DNA of 10,374 bases, from assembly GCA_012515365.1 (NCBI GenBank), contig JAAYYM010000109.1, positions 1 to 10,374 on the forward strand. Direction: 5' to 3'. Numbering within the stretch: the first letter of the stretch is position 1; the number at the start of each line of letters is the position of its first letter. This stretch comes from Clostridia bacterium (GTDB lineage: Bacteria > Bacillota_A > Clostridia > Lachnospirales > Lachnospiraceae). Made by a program: the position numbers and the translations under genes. The notes beneath the pieces are model-generated. The model was given only the letters and a program-made list of their open reading frames with translations, did no database searches and was not told where the DNA came from. Below, in pieces: positions 1 through 6,854 of the stretch.

Positions 1-579
1 CGTGGACAGTACGGACATTGTAAAGTTCGTTTCGAGCCTATGGATGCCAATGGTGAAGAATTATTTAAATTTGAATCTACCGTTGTTGGTGGTGCTATTC
101 CTAAGGAATATATCCCAGCTGTCGGAGAAGGTATTGAGGAAGCAGCTAAGGCTGGTATCCTTGGTGGATTCCCTGTATTAGGTATCCATGCTACTGTATA
201 TGATGGTTCTTACCATGAGGTCGATTCAAGTGAAATGGCATTCCACATTGCAGGATCTCTTGCATTTAAGGATGCTATGGCAAAGGGTGCTCCTATTCTT
301 CTTGAGCCTATCATGAGAGTGGAAGTTACAATGCCGGAAGAGTATATGGGCGATGTTATTGGAGATATCAATTCTCGTCGTGGACGTATCGAAGGTATGG
401 AAGACATTGGTGGTGGAAAACTTGTTAAAGGTTTTGTTCCATTGTCAGAAATGTTTGGATACTCTACAGATCTTCGTTCTAAGACTCAGGGACGTGGCAA
501 TTACTCAATGTTCTTTGAGAAATATGAGCCGGTTCCAAAATCTGTTCAGGAAAAAGTTCTTGCTTCCAGAGCAAAATAA
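1..579 (+). CDS. fusA: Elongation factor G, C-terminal part (5' end outside window)
   Basis: EF-G is the ribosomal translocase, a GTPase that moves tRNA and mRNA after peptide bond formation. The frame is open from base 1 ([13 protein letters not shown]), so the gene starts upstream; the ATG at 40 is internal. The 192 residues seen are domain IV (RGQYGH..., the [12 protein letters not shown] tip region) and domain V ([33 protein letters not shown]), ending in the usual FGYSTDLRS...[16 protein letters not shown] tail. Full EF-G is about 700 residues, so roughly 500 residues, including the GTPase domain, lie to the left. The stop is TAA. tuf follows 138 nt downstream, which is the standard str operon order. 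No damage is visible. Assignment is near certain from the domain V signature. Confidence 0.97.
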   Translation, partial: RGQYGHCKVRFEPMDANGEELFKFESTVVGGAIPKEYIPAVGEGIEEAAKAGILGGFPVLGIHATVYDGSYHEVDSSEMAFHIAGSLAFKDAMAKGAPILLEPIMRVEVTMPEEYMGDVIGDINSRRGRIEGMEDIGGGKLVKGFVPLSEMFGYSTDLRSKTQGRGNYSMFFEKYEPVPKSVQEKVLASRAK

Positions 580-586
580 AATGTAC

Positions 587-615
587 TTGAAAATCTTAGG
601 AGAATGAAATATAAT
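587..615 (+). promoter_or_regulatory. Sigma-A-type promoter for tuf
   Basis: A -35 box TTGAAA (587-592) and a perfect -10 box TATAAT (610-615) are separated by exactly 17 nt. The -35 begins 7 nt after the fusA stop. Transcription would start near 622, giving a leader of about 96 nt before the tuf ATG at 718. tuf could therefore be transcribed independently of the upstream str operon. The box match is read directly from the sequence; activity is inferred. Confidence 0.75.
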
Positions 616-645
616 CAAAGATAGCCGAGTGTTCAGGTATATTAT

Positions 646-663
646 GGCAGTCAAGTGATTGCC
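646..663 (+). promoter_or_regulatory. Small hairpin in the tuf leader
   Basis: GGCAGTC (646-652) pairs with GATTGCC (657-663), a 7-bp stem with one G-U pair and an AAGT loop. It lies inside the predicted tuf 5' leader, 54 nt before the start codon. No T-run follows, so it is not an intrinsic terminator. It may be a processing or mRNA-stability element, or chance. Confidence 0.3.
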
Positions 664-717
664 GTGAAAGAAAAAAAGACAGCGAATAATCGCATTAATA
701 AAAGGAGGACTTTAGAA

Positions 718-1911
718 ATGGCTAAAGCTAAATTTGAAAGAAACAAACCACATTGTAACATTGGTACTATCGGTCACGTAGATCATGGTAAAACAACATT
801 AACAGCAGCTATCACAAAAACTCTTAGTGAAAGAGTTGCAGGAAACGAAGCAGTTGATTATGCAAATATTGATAAAGCTCCAGAAGAAAGAGAAAGAGGT
901 ATTACTGTCTCTACAGCTCACGTTGAGTATGAAACAGACAAGAGACATTACGCACACGTTGACTGCCCAGGACATGCTGATTATGTAAAGAACATGATCA
1001 CAGGTGCTGCTCAGATGGATGGTGCTATCCTTGTTGTTGCTGCTACTGATGGTGTTATGGCTCAGACAAAAGAGCATATCCTTCTTTCACGTCAGGTTGG
1101 TGTTCCTTACATCGTTGTATTCATGAACAAATGTGATATGGTTGACGATGCAGAACTTCTTGAATTAGTTGAAATGGAAATCAGAGACTTATTATCAGAA
1201 TATGACTTCCCAGGAGATGATACTCCAGTTATCCAGGGTTCAGCTCTTAAAGCTCTTGAAGATCCTTCAGGAGAATGGGGAGACAAGATCATGGAATTAA
1301 TGGCTGCAGTAGATTCATGGATTCCAGATCCTCAGAGAGATACAGATAAGCCATTCATCATGCCTGTAGAGGATGTATTCTCAATCACAGGTCGTGGTAC
1401 AGTTGCTACTGGTAGAGTAGAAGCTGGTACACTTCATGTATCTGAAGAAGTTGAAATCGTTGGTATCAAAGAAGAAACACGTAAAGTTGTTGTAACAGGT
1501 ATCGAAATGTTCCGTAAACTGTTAGACGAGGCTCAGGCTGGTGATAACATTGGTGCATTACTTCGTGGTGTTAACAGAGATGAAATCGAAAGAGGACAGG
1601 TTCTTGCTAAACCAGGTTCAATCACATGCCATACAAAGTTTACAGCTCAGGTTTACGTTTTAACTAAAGATGAAGGTGGACGTCATACTCCTTTCTTCAA
1701 CAACTACAGACCTCAGTTCTACTTCAGAACAACTGACGTAACAGGTGTTTGTAACTTACCAGCAGGTACAGAAATGTGTATGCCTGGAGATAACATCGAA
1801 ATGACTATCGAACTGATTCACCCAATCGCTATGGATCAGGGTCTTACATTCGCTATCCGTGAAGGTGGACGTACAGTAGGTTCAGGCCGTGTTGCTACTA
1901 TCATCGAGTAA
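718..1911 (+). CDS. tuf: Elongation factor Tu
   Basis: EF-Tu is the GTPase that delivers aminoacyl-tRNA to the ribosomal A site. The 397-residue product has the usual length and all G motifs: GHVDHGKT (19-26), the switch threonine in [17 protein letters not shown] (82-86), NKCD (137-140) and GSALKALE. Domains II and III follow ([26 protein letters not shown]) and it ends [10 protein letters not shown]. The start is ATG 718, placed by AAAGGAGG just upstream and by the conserved [13 protein letters not shown]-terminus. A longer frame opening at 655 would add a non-conserved extension. Expression is probably very high, from the promoter at 587-615 plus read-through from fusA. The stop is TAA, followed 28 nt later by a strong terminator. 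Confidence 0.99.
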   Translation: MAKAKFERNKPHCNIGTIGHVDHGKTTLTAAITKTLSERVAGNEAVDYANIDKAPEERERGITVSTAHVEYETDKRHYAHVDCPGHADYVKNMITGAAQMDGAILVVAATDGVMAQTKEHILLSRQVGVPYIVVFMNKCDMVDDAELLELVEMEIRDLLSEYDFPGDDTPVIQGSALKALEDPSGEWGDKIMELMAAVDSWIPDPQRDTDKPFIMPVEDVFSITGRGTVATGRVEAGTLHVSEEVEIVGIKEETRKVVVTGIEMFRKLLDEAQAGDNIGALLRGVNRDEIERGQVLAKPGSITCHTKFTAQVYVLTKDEGGRHTPFFNNYRPQFYFRTTDVTGVCNLPAGTEMCMPGDNIEMTIELIHPIAMDQGLTFAIREGGRTVGSGRVATIIE

Positions 1912-1939
1912 TTAATCGTATAACAAGATAAAATCAATT

Positions 1940-1975
1940 ATTGTCCGTACCAGTTTCTGGTACGGACAATTTATT
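1940..1975 (+). terminator. Intrinsic terminator after tuf
   Basis: TTGTCCGTACCA (1941-1952) pairs perfectly with TGGTACGGACAA (1958-1969), with a GTTTC loop. One further A-T pair (1940/1970) extends the stem to 13 bp. A T-rich tail (TTTATT) follows. This closes the str operon. Confidence 0.9.
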
Positions 1976-2016
1976 CTAATTCAATCTAATTTAATCTAAT
2001 CTAATTCAATCTAATT
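1975..2016 (+). repeat. Degenerate TCTAAT tandem repeat, about 10-nt period
   Basis: The hexamer TCTAAT starts at 1975, 1985, 1995, 2000 and 2010. The units read as TCTAATTCAA, TCTAATTTAA, a half unit TCTAA, TCTAATTCAA, then TCTAATT. The tract directly follows the tuf terminator and precedes the pncA promoter. It is AT-rich, non-coding and probably arose by replication slippage. No function is evident. Confidence 0.75.
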
Positions 2017-2055
2017 GTAAGGAATAGATAAGTGTGGTGGATCTTTAGATACTTT

Positions 2056-2085
2056 TTGCAGCACGGCAAGAAAATGTGGTAAGAT
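2056..2085 (+). promoter_or_regulatory. Candidate extended -10 promoter for the nicotinamidase gene
   Basis: TTGCAG (2056-2061) could serve as -35, with TAAGAT (2080-2085) as -10 at an 18-nt spacing. A TG one base before the -10 (2077-2078) makes an extended -10. It lies upstream of the GGAGAGG ribosome binding site, in a gene-free stretch after the tuf terminator. The boxes are moderate matches only. Confidence 0.45.
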
Positions 2086-2109
2086 AATAAGCGAGGAGAG
2101 GTATCATAA

Positions 2110-2622
2110 ATGAAAAAATTACTGATTGTAGTAGATATGCAGAATGATTTTGTTACAGGAAGTCTTGGAACAAAAGAAGCAGAAAAAATTGTGCAGGCAG
2201 TTGTTAATAAAGTCCAAAAGTACAAATTGGCCGGAGACGACATTCTTTTCACAAGAGACACCCATACAGCAGACTATCTTCAGACACAGGAAGGAAAAAA
2301 GCTTCCGGTGGAACACTGTATAGAAGGAACATGGGGTTGGGAAATCATTGATGAACTCAAACCATATGCGCAGAATGTATTCAATAAACCTACCTTTGGG
2401 AGCCTTTCTTTGGTAGAGTCTGTGGTTCAAAGAGAGTACAGTGAAATTGAACTAGTAGGCCTGTGTACAGATATATGCGTAGTTTCTAATGCGTTACTGC
2501 TGAAAACGAATCTTTTGGATACAGAAATCACGGTGGATGCCTCATGCTGTGCCGGTGTAACCCCGGAAACTCATCAGGCGGCACTTGCGACAATGAAAAT
2601 GTGTCAGGTGAATATCTGCTAA
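2110..2622 (+). CDS. pncA: Nicotinamidase / isochorismatase-family hydrolase
   Basis: The likely reaction is nicotinamide to nicotinate plus ammonia, feeding NAD salvage through nicotinate phosphoribosyltransferase (Preiss-Handler route), in the cytoplasm. The 170-residue protein carries the family triad: D9 in VVDMQNDF, K93 in FNKPTFGS, and nucleophile C123 in GLCTDICV. The metal site is also visible: D50 and H52 in TRDTH, and H69 in VEHCIEGTWGWEI. SCCAGVTPETH near the C-terminus is typical of the clostridial nicotinamidase branch. ATG 2110 is supported by GGAGAGG about 8 nt upstream. It appears to be transcribed alone: a terminator and repeat precede it, and 152 nt separate it from the next gene. 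The symbol is given for function; substrate specificity within the isochorismatase fold is inferred from the motifs. Confidence 0.88.
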   Translation: MKKLLIVVDMQNDFVTGSLGTKEAEKIVQAVVNKVQKYKLAGDDILFTRDTHTADYLQTQEGKKLPVEHCIEGTWGWEIIDELKPYAQNVFNKPTFGSLSLVESVVQREYSEIELVGLCTDICVVSNALLLKTNLLDTEITVDASCCAGVTPETHQAALATMKMCQVNIC

Positions 2623-2668
2623 TAACATGTGAAGGACCTCACAGGGATTGTTCGGATTAAGAACCGTG

Positions 2669-2719
2669 CATCCTCTTTTATGCTGCCTTCGCATTTTTTG
2701 TCCAAATAATGAGAGGATG
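2669..2719 (+). repeat. Inverted repeat in the pncA-AraC gap, possibly a weak terminator or operator
   Basis: CATCCTCT (2669-2676) and AGAGGATG (2712-2719) are perfect 8-bp complements separated by 35 nt. Inside the loop, ATGC (2680-2683) and GCAT (2691-2694) form a second small stem followed by six T's. The inner element could be a weak terminator for the nicotinamidase gene. The outer arms could be a regulatory site for the AraC-like gene. Neither role is established. Confidence 0.35.
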
Positions 2720-2747
2720 TTTTCGGGGCTGCATGATAGAATCAATT

Positions 2748-2757
2748 ATCAGCTGAT
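2748..2757 (+). promoter_or_regulatory. 10-bp perfect palindrome next to the regulator's RBS
   Basis: ATCAGCTGAT is self-complementary and abuts the AAAGGA ribosome binding site (2759-2764) of the AraC-like gene at 2775. It could be an autoregulatory operator, but a 10-bp palindrome may also occur by chance. No convincing -35/-10 pair was found in this gap. Confidence 0.25.
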
Positions 2758-2774
2758 GAAAGGAACTTATTATT

Positions 2775-3614
2775 ATGGAATGGATTAGTGGAATGAATGT
2801 TGCAATTAACTATATTGAGGAGAATATTCTAGAGGAGATTGATTACGGTAAGTTAGGACAACTTGCTGGTTGTTCGCCATCGCATTTTCAACGGATATTC
2901 ACCTATCTTGGCGGTGTAACATTAAAGGAATATATTAAGCGTAGAAGGATGTCCCTTGCGGCAACGGAGCTTGCTGACAGCTCGGTAAAAGTAATTGATG
3001 TTGCATTAAAGTATGGATACAGTTCACCGACTGCATTTACAAGAGCATTTACAGATGTTCATGGTGTTACGCCATCTGAAGTGAAAGATGGTGCAGTGGT
3101 TGCCTCATTCCCACCGATGAGATTTCAAATGGTTGTGAAAGGAGTAACCCCTATGAATTATAGAATTGAAAAGAAAGAGGCATTTCGCATTGTAGGAAAA
3201 TCAATCGAATTAAAGCAGAGTATTGAAGAGAATTTCAAGATTACGCCACAGTTTTGGGCAGAGGCAAGTATGGATGGAACGGTTCAAAGATTAGCAGGAA
3301 TGATCGAAAACATGGGACTTCTTGGAATCAGCACATGCAACAATGTGGATGAGTGGAGATACTATATCGCGGTGGCAAGTGAAAAACAGGCAGATGATTT
3401 GGAAGAATACATAGTGCCAGCATGTACGTGGGCTATTTTCTCAAAAGAAGGTCCTATTTCAAGCATGCAGGAGCTCCAAAGCCAAATCGTGACAGAATGG
3501 CTTCCGACTAGCGGCTATGAGTATGCCAATGCTCCTGATGTGGAAGTATACTATAACCCAGATCCAATGAATGCAAAATATGAAATGTGGATTCCGGTTA
3601 TAAGAAAGGAGTAG
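2775..3614 (+). CDS. AraC-family transcriptional regulator with GyrI-like effector domain
   Basis: This is a cytoplasmic DNA-binding regulator of 279 residues. The N-terminal part (about 8-105) is the double helix-turn-helix of AraC/XylS proteins: LGQLAGCSPSHFQRIFTYLGG, then VIDVALKYGYSSPTAFTRAFTDVHGVTPSE. After a linker, residues about 127-278 (MNYRIEKKEAFRIVGKS to YEMWIPVIRKE) match the GyrI-like/Rob C-terminal effector-binding fold, which in relatives binds small hydrophobic or cationic ligands. The DNA-binding domain comes first, as in Rob and many clostridial relatives. ATG 2775 follows AAAGGA at 2759-2764. The next gene starts 7 nt after its TAG stop, so the two are almost certainly co-transcribed. 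The likely targets are its own operon. The ligand is unknown. Confidence 0.9.
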   Translation: MEWISGMNVAINYIEENILEEIDYGKLGQLAGCSPSHFQRIFTYLGGVTLKEYIKRRRMSLAATELADSSVKVIDVALKYGYSSPTAFTRAFTDVHGVTPSEVKDGAVVASFPPMRFQMVVKGVTPMNYRIEKKEAFRIVGKSIELKQSIEENFKITPQFWAEASMDGTVQRLAGMIENMGLLGISTCNNVDEWRYYIAVASEKQADDLEEYIVPACTWAIFSKEGPISSMQELQSQIVTEWLPTSGYEYANAPDVEVYYNPDPMNAKYEMWIPVIRKE

Positions 3615-3621
3615 TACACTT

Positions 3622-4110
3622 ATGTCAAAGACGTACGATGATTTTTTAACAAGTGTACCAGAGGCGGATATTGCATTTGTAAAAGAGATGCATGAAATTT
3701 TTTTGAATCATGAATGTAAAATTGATGTGAAAGAAGCGAAAAGTGGATTTACTGTAACATATTTTTACATGTTGGATAAGAAACGAATTGCACTTATGAA
3801 TTATGTGTTCAGAAAGCAGGGGATGCTTGTACGAATCTATGCAAGACACATTGCAAATTATGAAAAGATACTTGATACTTTACCGGAAGGAATGAAAAAG
3901 GAAGTTGTAAAAGCAGGAGATTGCAAACGACTGAATGGAATATCTGAATGTAGTCCGACATGTACTGCAGGATATGATTTTCATATGGATGGAGTGAATT
4001 ATAAGAAATGTAAGAATTCTGCATTTTTTTGGAGAGTATGTGAAGAAAATAATTCATTCATTAAAGAAATGATAGAGAATGATTTGCGAAGTAAATTCGA
4101 AGTGCAATAA
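3622..4110 (+). CDS. Conserved small cysteine-containing protein, function unknown
   Basis: I do not recognise a characterised family. The 162-residue protein has no signal peptide or membrane segment and looks cytoplasmic. It contains six cysteines: C32, C101, C110, C114, C130 and C140. The stretch CKRLNGISECSPTC followed by GYDFHMDGVNYKKC looks like the conserved core; C101, C110, C114 and C130 could form a metal or redox site, but this is inference. ATG 3622 is supported by AAAGGAG (3605-3611), which overlaps the end of the AraC-like gene 7 nt away, so the pair is co-transcribed and may be functionally linked. Its 3' end overlaps the proposed start of the radical SAM pseudogene by 32 nt in another frame. 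From memory, similar proteins occur beside AraC/GyrI regulators in other Clostridia. Confidence 0.75.
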   Translation: MSKTYDDFLTSVPEADIAFVKEMHEIFLNHECKIDVKEAKSGFTVTYFYMLDKKRIALMNYVFRKQGMLVRIYARHIANYEKILDTLPEGMKKEVVKAGDCKRLNGISECSPTCTAGYDFHMDGVNYKKCKNSAFFWRVCEENNSFIKEMIENDLRSKFEVQ

Positions 4111-5032
4111 GTGGGTTAGACAGGCTTCTGGGAAATTATCTTCATTTATTTATTTTGCGAATTATGGTATTAAAACAATTCTGTTCAAGAAGCGATCTCC
4201 TATTCTTGGTACAGTTATTGTTACAGACAAATGTAATTTAAAATGTAAACATTGTTCAGTCAATAATATCACAGCAATTGTTCATCCTTATCGACAAATC
4301 AAAAATGAGATGCAGCAGCTTTATGAGATGGGTGTATGAATCTTGTTTTTCTGCGGAGGAGAAACATTTCTATGGAGTGATGGCAAGCGTACATTGAGGG
4401 ATCTTGTTGTGGAGGCAAAGGAAATGGGATTCCTGATTGTCAATGTAGTTACCAATGGCACATTCCCAATAGACTTACCGGAAGCAGATTTAATTTTGCT
4501 TAGCCTTGATGGTGATCGAGAACGTCATAATGCAATTCGCGGCGATATATATGATACCATTATGGAACATATAAAACATGCAACTTCTGATAACATTTGT
4601 TTTTATATGGCGATCAATCAAATCAACAAAGACGCTGTGAAGGATGTTTGCATTGCTGCCCGTGATACAAAAAATGTTCGGGCGGTTTCCTTTAATTTTC
4701 ACACACCATATCCAGACACAAATGAGCTGGCTCTTTCCAAGGAAGAAAAAGCAGGCTGTTGTGAAGTCATCACAAAAATGATGAAAAGCGGTGCACCGGT
4801 ATTTAATTTACGGAGTGCTTTTCCTTACCTGATTAATAATAGTTTTCCGACACCATGTCATCAGTGCGTTGTCATTGAAAACGGGAAAGTTTCAACCTGT
4901 GGACGCTGTATTGATGTGCCAGGACTTTGCAACGAATGTGGTTACTTCTTTGTTGCTGAATATACACTTTTGTTCAGAGGAAATATTAAGATTATGTTTG
5001 ATATGCTAAAAACTTATTTGAGATATATTTAG
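4079..5032 (+). pseudogene. Radical SAM protein with C-terminal cysteine pairs, interrupted by an in-frame TGA
   Basis: Radical SAM enzymes reductively cleave S-adenosylmethionine at a [4Fe-4S] cluster. The N-terminal part has the cluster motif TDKCNLKCKHC (C52, C56, C59). Codon 87 (4337-4339) is TGA. Reading continues in the same frame for about 230 codons with ILFFCGGETFLW (the GGE SAM-binding motif), LPEADLILLSLDGDRERHNAIRGD, and paired cysteines near the C-terminus (PTPCHQC, CGRC, CNECG) that could hold an auxiliary Fe-S cluster. I infer an Arg CGA to TGA change, because the surrounding text reads EMGV-x-ILFFCGGE. The N-terminal fragment keeps the cluster but not the fold. ATG 4079 overlaps the previous gene by 32 nt with a poor RBS, so the start is uncertain. 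The second radical SAM gene begins 8 nt after its stop. Substrate unknown. Confidence 0.85.
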
Positions 5033-5039
5033 GAGCGAC

Positions 5040-6278
5040 ATGAAGATTATTACAGACCTTACAAGAATGTGGCTGACACGTTCAACGAAAACATTTGTTT
5101 TAAAAATGAATATGACCAACATCTACCTTATTTAAATTGTAATAATCTGGGACTGATTTTGTAAAAGTATTTGCAATTTCTGTCCATATTGCAAAGTCAA
5201 ATACTCCAAGGAGTTATGTGATCAATATATCGATGCTCTGCTTCGGGAAATCCATCTGGTTGGCAGTCAGCATATTGGCAAAAAAGTAACTACGAGTTTA
5301 TACTTTGGTGGTGGTACACCGACTCTTGCTGTGGATCGGCTTAAAGAAATTATTGATGCGATTCAAGAACATTTTATTATCACAGAGGGCATTGGTATAG
5401 AATTGCATCCCGATCATGTGTCGTCATCGATTTTGCAAATGTTGAAAGATGCCGGAGTGAGCAAAATCAGCATTGGCATCCAGTCATTTCAGAAAAAATT
5501 TCAGCGCATTTTGGGTAGAACAAATGTCGATGCCACAGCATTAAAAAGAGCATTGGATGAAGTACCGTTTGAAACAGTTTCCATGGATTTTATTTTTGCG
5601 CTGCCAACCCAGACCTTTGATGATTTAAAAGCTGATATAGATACGGCGTTTCAAAATGGAGCAAATCACATAGCGATTTATCCGTTCATAGATTTTACTT
5701 TTACTTCAAGTACAGTAACGACTATGTCCAAAAAAGAAAAACGAACACTTTTAGACGCAATCACACGTTATTGTATGGACAAAGGTTATTCCCGCAGCTC
5801 TATTTGGACATTCTCAAGCGAAAGGGAAGCAAAGTATTCATCCATGACCAGAGATAATTTCTTAGGTTTTGGATGTTCGGCAATAACCCTATTGAAAGAT
5901 CAATTCAAAATCAACACTTTTTCTGTGCAAGAATATTGTAAAAGAATTGATGATAAAAAACTCCCGACCTCGTTGACACTTCGATTTTCTACTCGTCAGC
6001 GAATGGTTTACTATTTGTTCTGGACTGCTTACAGTACAAAAGTTGATGTCAGAGATTTTGCAAAATTCTTTGATGTACCGCTGAACAGCATGTACGGCGC
6101 AGAGTTGAAAATTGCGAAATTATTAGGTTTTGTTACTGAAGAAAATGGGGTATATAGTATGACTCTGAAAGGTGCTTTTTACTATCATTATTATGAAAAC
6201 TTCTACACGCTTGCCTATATTGATAAAATGTGGAGAATCATGAGGGAAAAAGCGTTTCCTGAAGAAATCATGTTATAA
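5040..6278 (+). pseudogene. HemW/coproporphyrinogen oxidase-like radical SAM protein, frameshifted twice
   Basis: ATG 5040, 5 nt after a GGAG (5032-5035), opens MKIITDLTRMWLTRSTKTFVLK and stops at TAA 5133. From about 5100 the expected protein continues one frame back (FKNEYDQHLPYLNCNNLGL), then returns to the first frame at 5157: FCKSICNFCPYCK (CX3CX2C), SLYFGGGTP, KISIGIQSFQKKFQRILGR, SMDFIFALPTQTFDDL, and a winged-helix-like C-terminus. This fits loss of one T in the T-run at 5098-5101 and loss of about 14 nt near 5155. The second loss removes most of the LYxHIPFC segment that precedes the cluster in HemW-like enzymes; together the two losses total 15 nt and restore the frame. A downstream 315-residue frame from GTG 5331 lacks the cluster and is unlikely to be active. 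The family includes HemW, anaerobic coproporphyrinogen dehydrogenase and ChuW-like heme-degrading enzymes; the branch here is undetermined. Confidence 0.85.
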
Positions 6279-6299
6279 AGAAAGATAGAACAAATGGAG

Positions 6300-6372
6300 A
6301 AAGAACAGAATCGATGAATCTGTAAGTGATACCATCATAATTGCAGGTTATGTAATCTGTTCTTTTTTTATT
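6300..6372 (+). terminator. Large stem-loop with T-run closing the radical SAM block
   Basis: AAAGAACAGA (6300-6309) pairs perfectly with TCTGTTCTTT (6356-6365), followed by further T's. Between the arms, AATCTGTAA (6317-6325) pairs with TTGCAGGTT (6341-6349) using two G-U pairs, and TGAT-ACC-ATCA (6327-6337) caps it. The whole forms one long, interrupted hairpin. Most simply it is the intrinsic terminator of the AraC-radical SAM operon, though the apical part is longer than needed. Confidence 0.65.
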
Positions 6373-6381
6373 TTATATTTG

Positions 6382-6390
6382 TGGTAAAAT
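6382..6390 (+). promoter_or_regulatory. Candidate extended -10 promoter for the LytTR operon
   Basis: TGG followed by TAAAAT (6385-6390) is an extended -10 element. No good -35 box is present; the T-run of the preceding terminator occupies that position. Transcription would begin near 6397, leaving a very short leader before the AAAGGAGG and the ATG at 6411. Weak evidence. Confidence 0.4.
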
Positions 6391-6410
6391 CAACAAAAAG
6401 GAGGCAGCCA

Positions 6411-6854
6411 ATGAATGTGATAACAAAACAGGTTGAAGAAAAACCTTTTACGGTTACAATTGAATATCCGATATTGGATCATAAGGCAAGAGATCTCATA
6501 AAGAAAATTAAATCATTGGATTTCAAAGTTACTGGTAATAGCAATGGTAAATGGTATTCTCTCAGTATTTCAGATATCTTTTATATTGAAGCGGTTGAGC
6601 GGAAAACATTTATTTACACAGAAAAAGAAATTTATGTATCTGAGAAAAAACTATATGAACTGGAAGAAATGTTAAATGAAACAGGCATAGTAAGAATTAG
6701 CAAATCTTGTTTGATGAACATGGAGGTCCTTCTCAGCGTAAGGCAGCTTTTGAACAGTCAACTGGAAGCAACCATGATAAATGGTGAGAAATTATTGATA
6801 GCAAGGACATACTTGAAAAATATAAAAAAGATATTGAAGGAGGGCACACAATGA
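6411..6854 (+). CDS. LytTR-domain DNA-binding regulator
   Basis: This 147-residue protein is a stand-alone transcription regulator without a receiver domain. Residues about 45-145 match the LytTR DNA-binding fold: GKWYSLSISDIFYIEAVERKTFIYT, then LYELEEMLNETGIVRISKSCLMNMEVL, and a C-terminal RTYLKNIKKILK helix. The start is ATG 6411, placed by AAAGGAGG (6397-6404); a GTG at 6381 in the same frame precedes that RBS and is rejected. The TGA stop overlaps the next gene's ATG (ATGA at 6851-6854), implying translational coupling to the membrane protein. LytTR proteins bind paired direct repeats near promoters. In streptococcal LytTR regulatory systems such as HdrRM and BrsRM, the regulator is held in check by its membrane partner; a similar role here is inferred from gene order. 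No operator repeat was recognised. Confidence 0.88.
   Translation: MNVITKQVEEKPFTVTIEYPILDHKARDLIKKIKSLDFKVTGNSNGKWYSLSISDIFYIEAVERKTFIYTEKEIYVSEKKLYELEEMLNETGIVRISKSCLMNMEVLLSVRQLLNSQLEATMINGEKLLIARTYLKNIKKILKEGTQ

Noticed and set aside
655..717. Upstream start for tuf at 655
   Set aside because: EF-Tu begins [12 protein letters not shown] at ATG 718 with a good RBS; the extension is leader RNA and overlaps the hairpin.
1975..2016. Tandem TCTAAT tract as a CRISPR array or attachment site
   Set aside because: Units are about 10 nt with no unique spacers, and there is no integrase or cas gene nearby.
2628..2643. TGTGA/TCACA hairpin as a terminator for the nicotinamidase gene
   Set aside because: The stem is only 5 bp and no T-run follows.
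4337..4339. TGA in the radical SAM gene as selenocysteine
   Set aside because: The position precedes ILFFCGGE, where a charged or arginine residue is expected rather than cysteine, and no convincing SECIS-like hairpin was recognised just downstream. A nonsense mutation is simpler.
4343..5032. A separate gene starting at TTG 4343
   Set aside because: It begins one codon after the TGA, has no ribosome binding site and lacks the cluster cysteines. It is the second half of the interrupted gene.
5331..6278. A stand-alone 315-residue protein starting at GTG 5331
   Set aside because: The frame continues upstream through GGGTP and the CX3CX2C motif, and no ribosome binding site precedes the GTG. 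It is the tail of the broken radical SAM gene.
6381..6410. GTG 6381 as start of the LytTR gene
   Set aside because: The strong AAAGGAGG at 6397-6404 lies inside that extension and points to ATG 6411; the added residues resemble no LytTR N-terminus.
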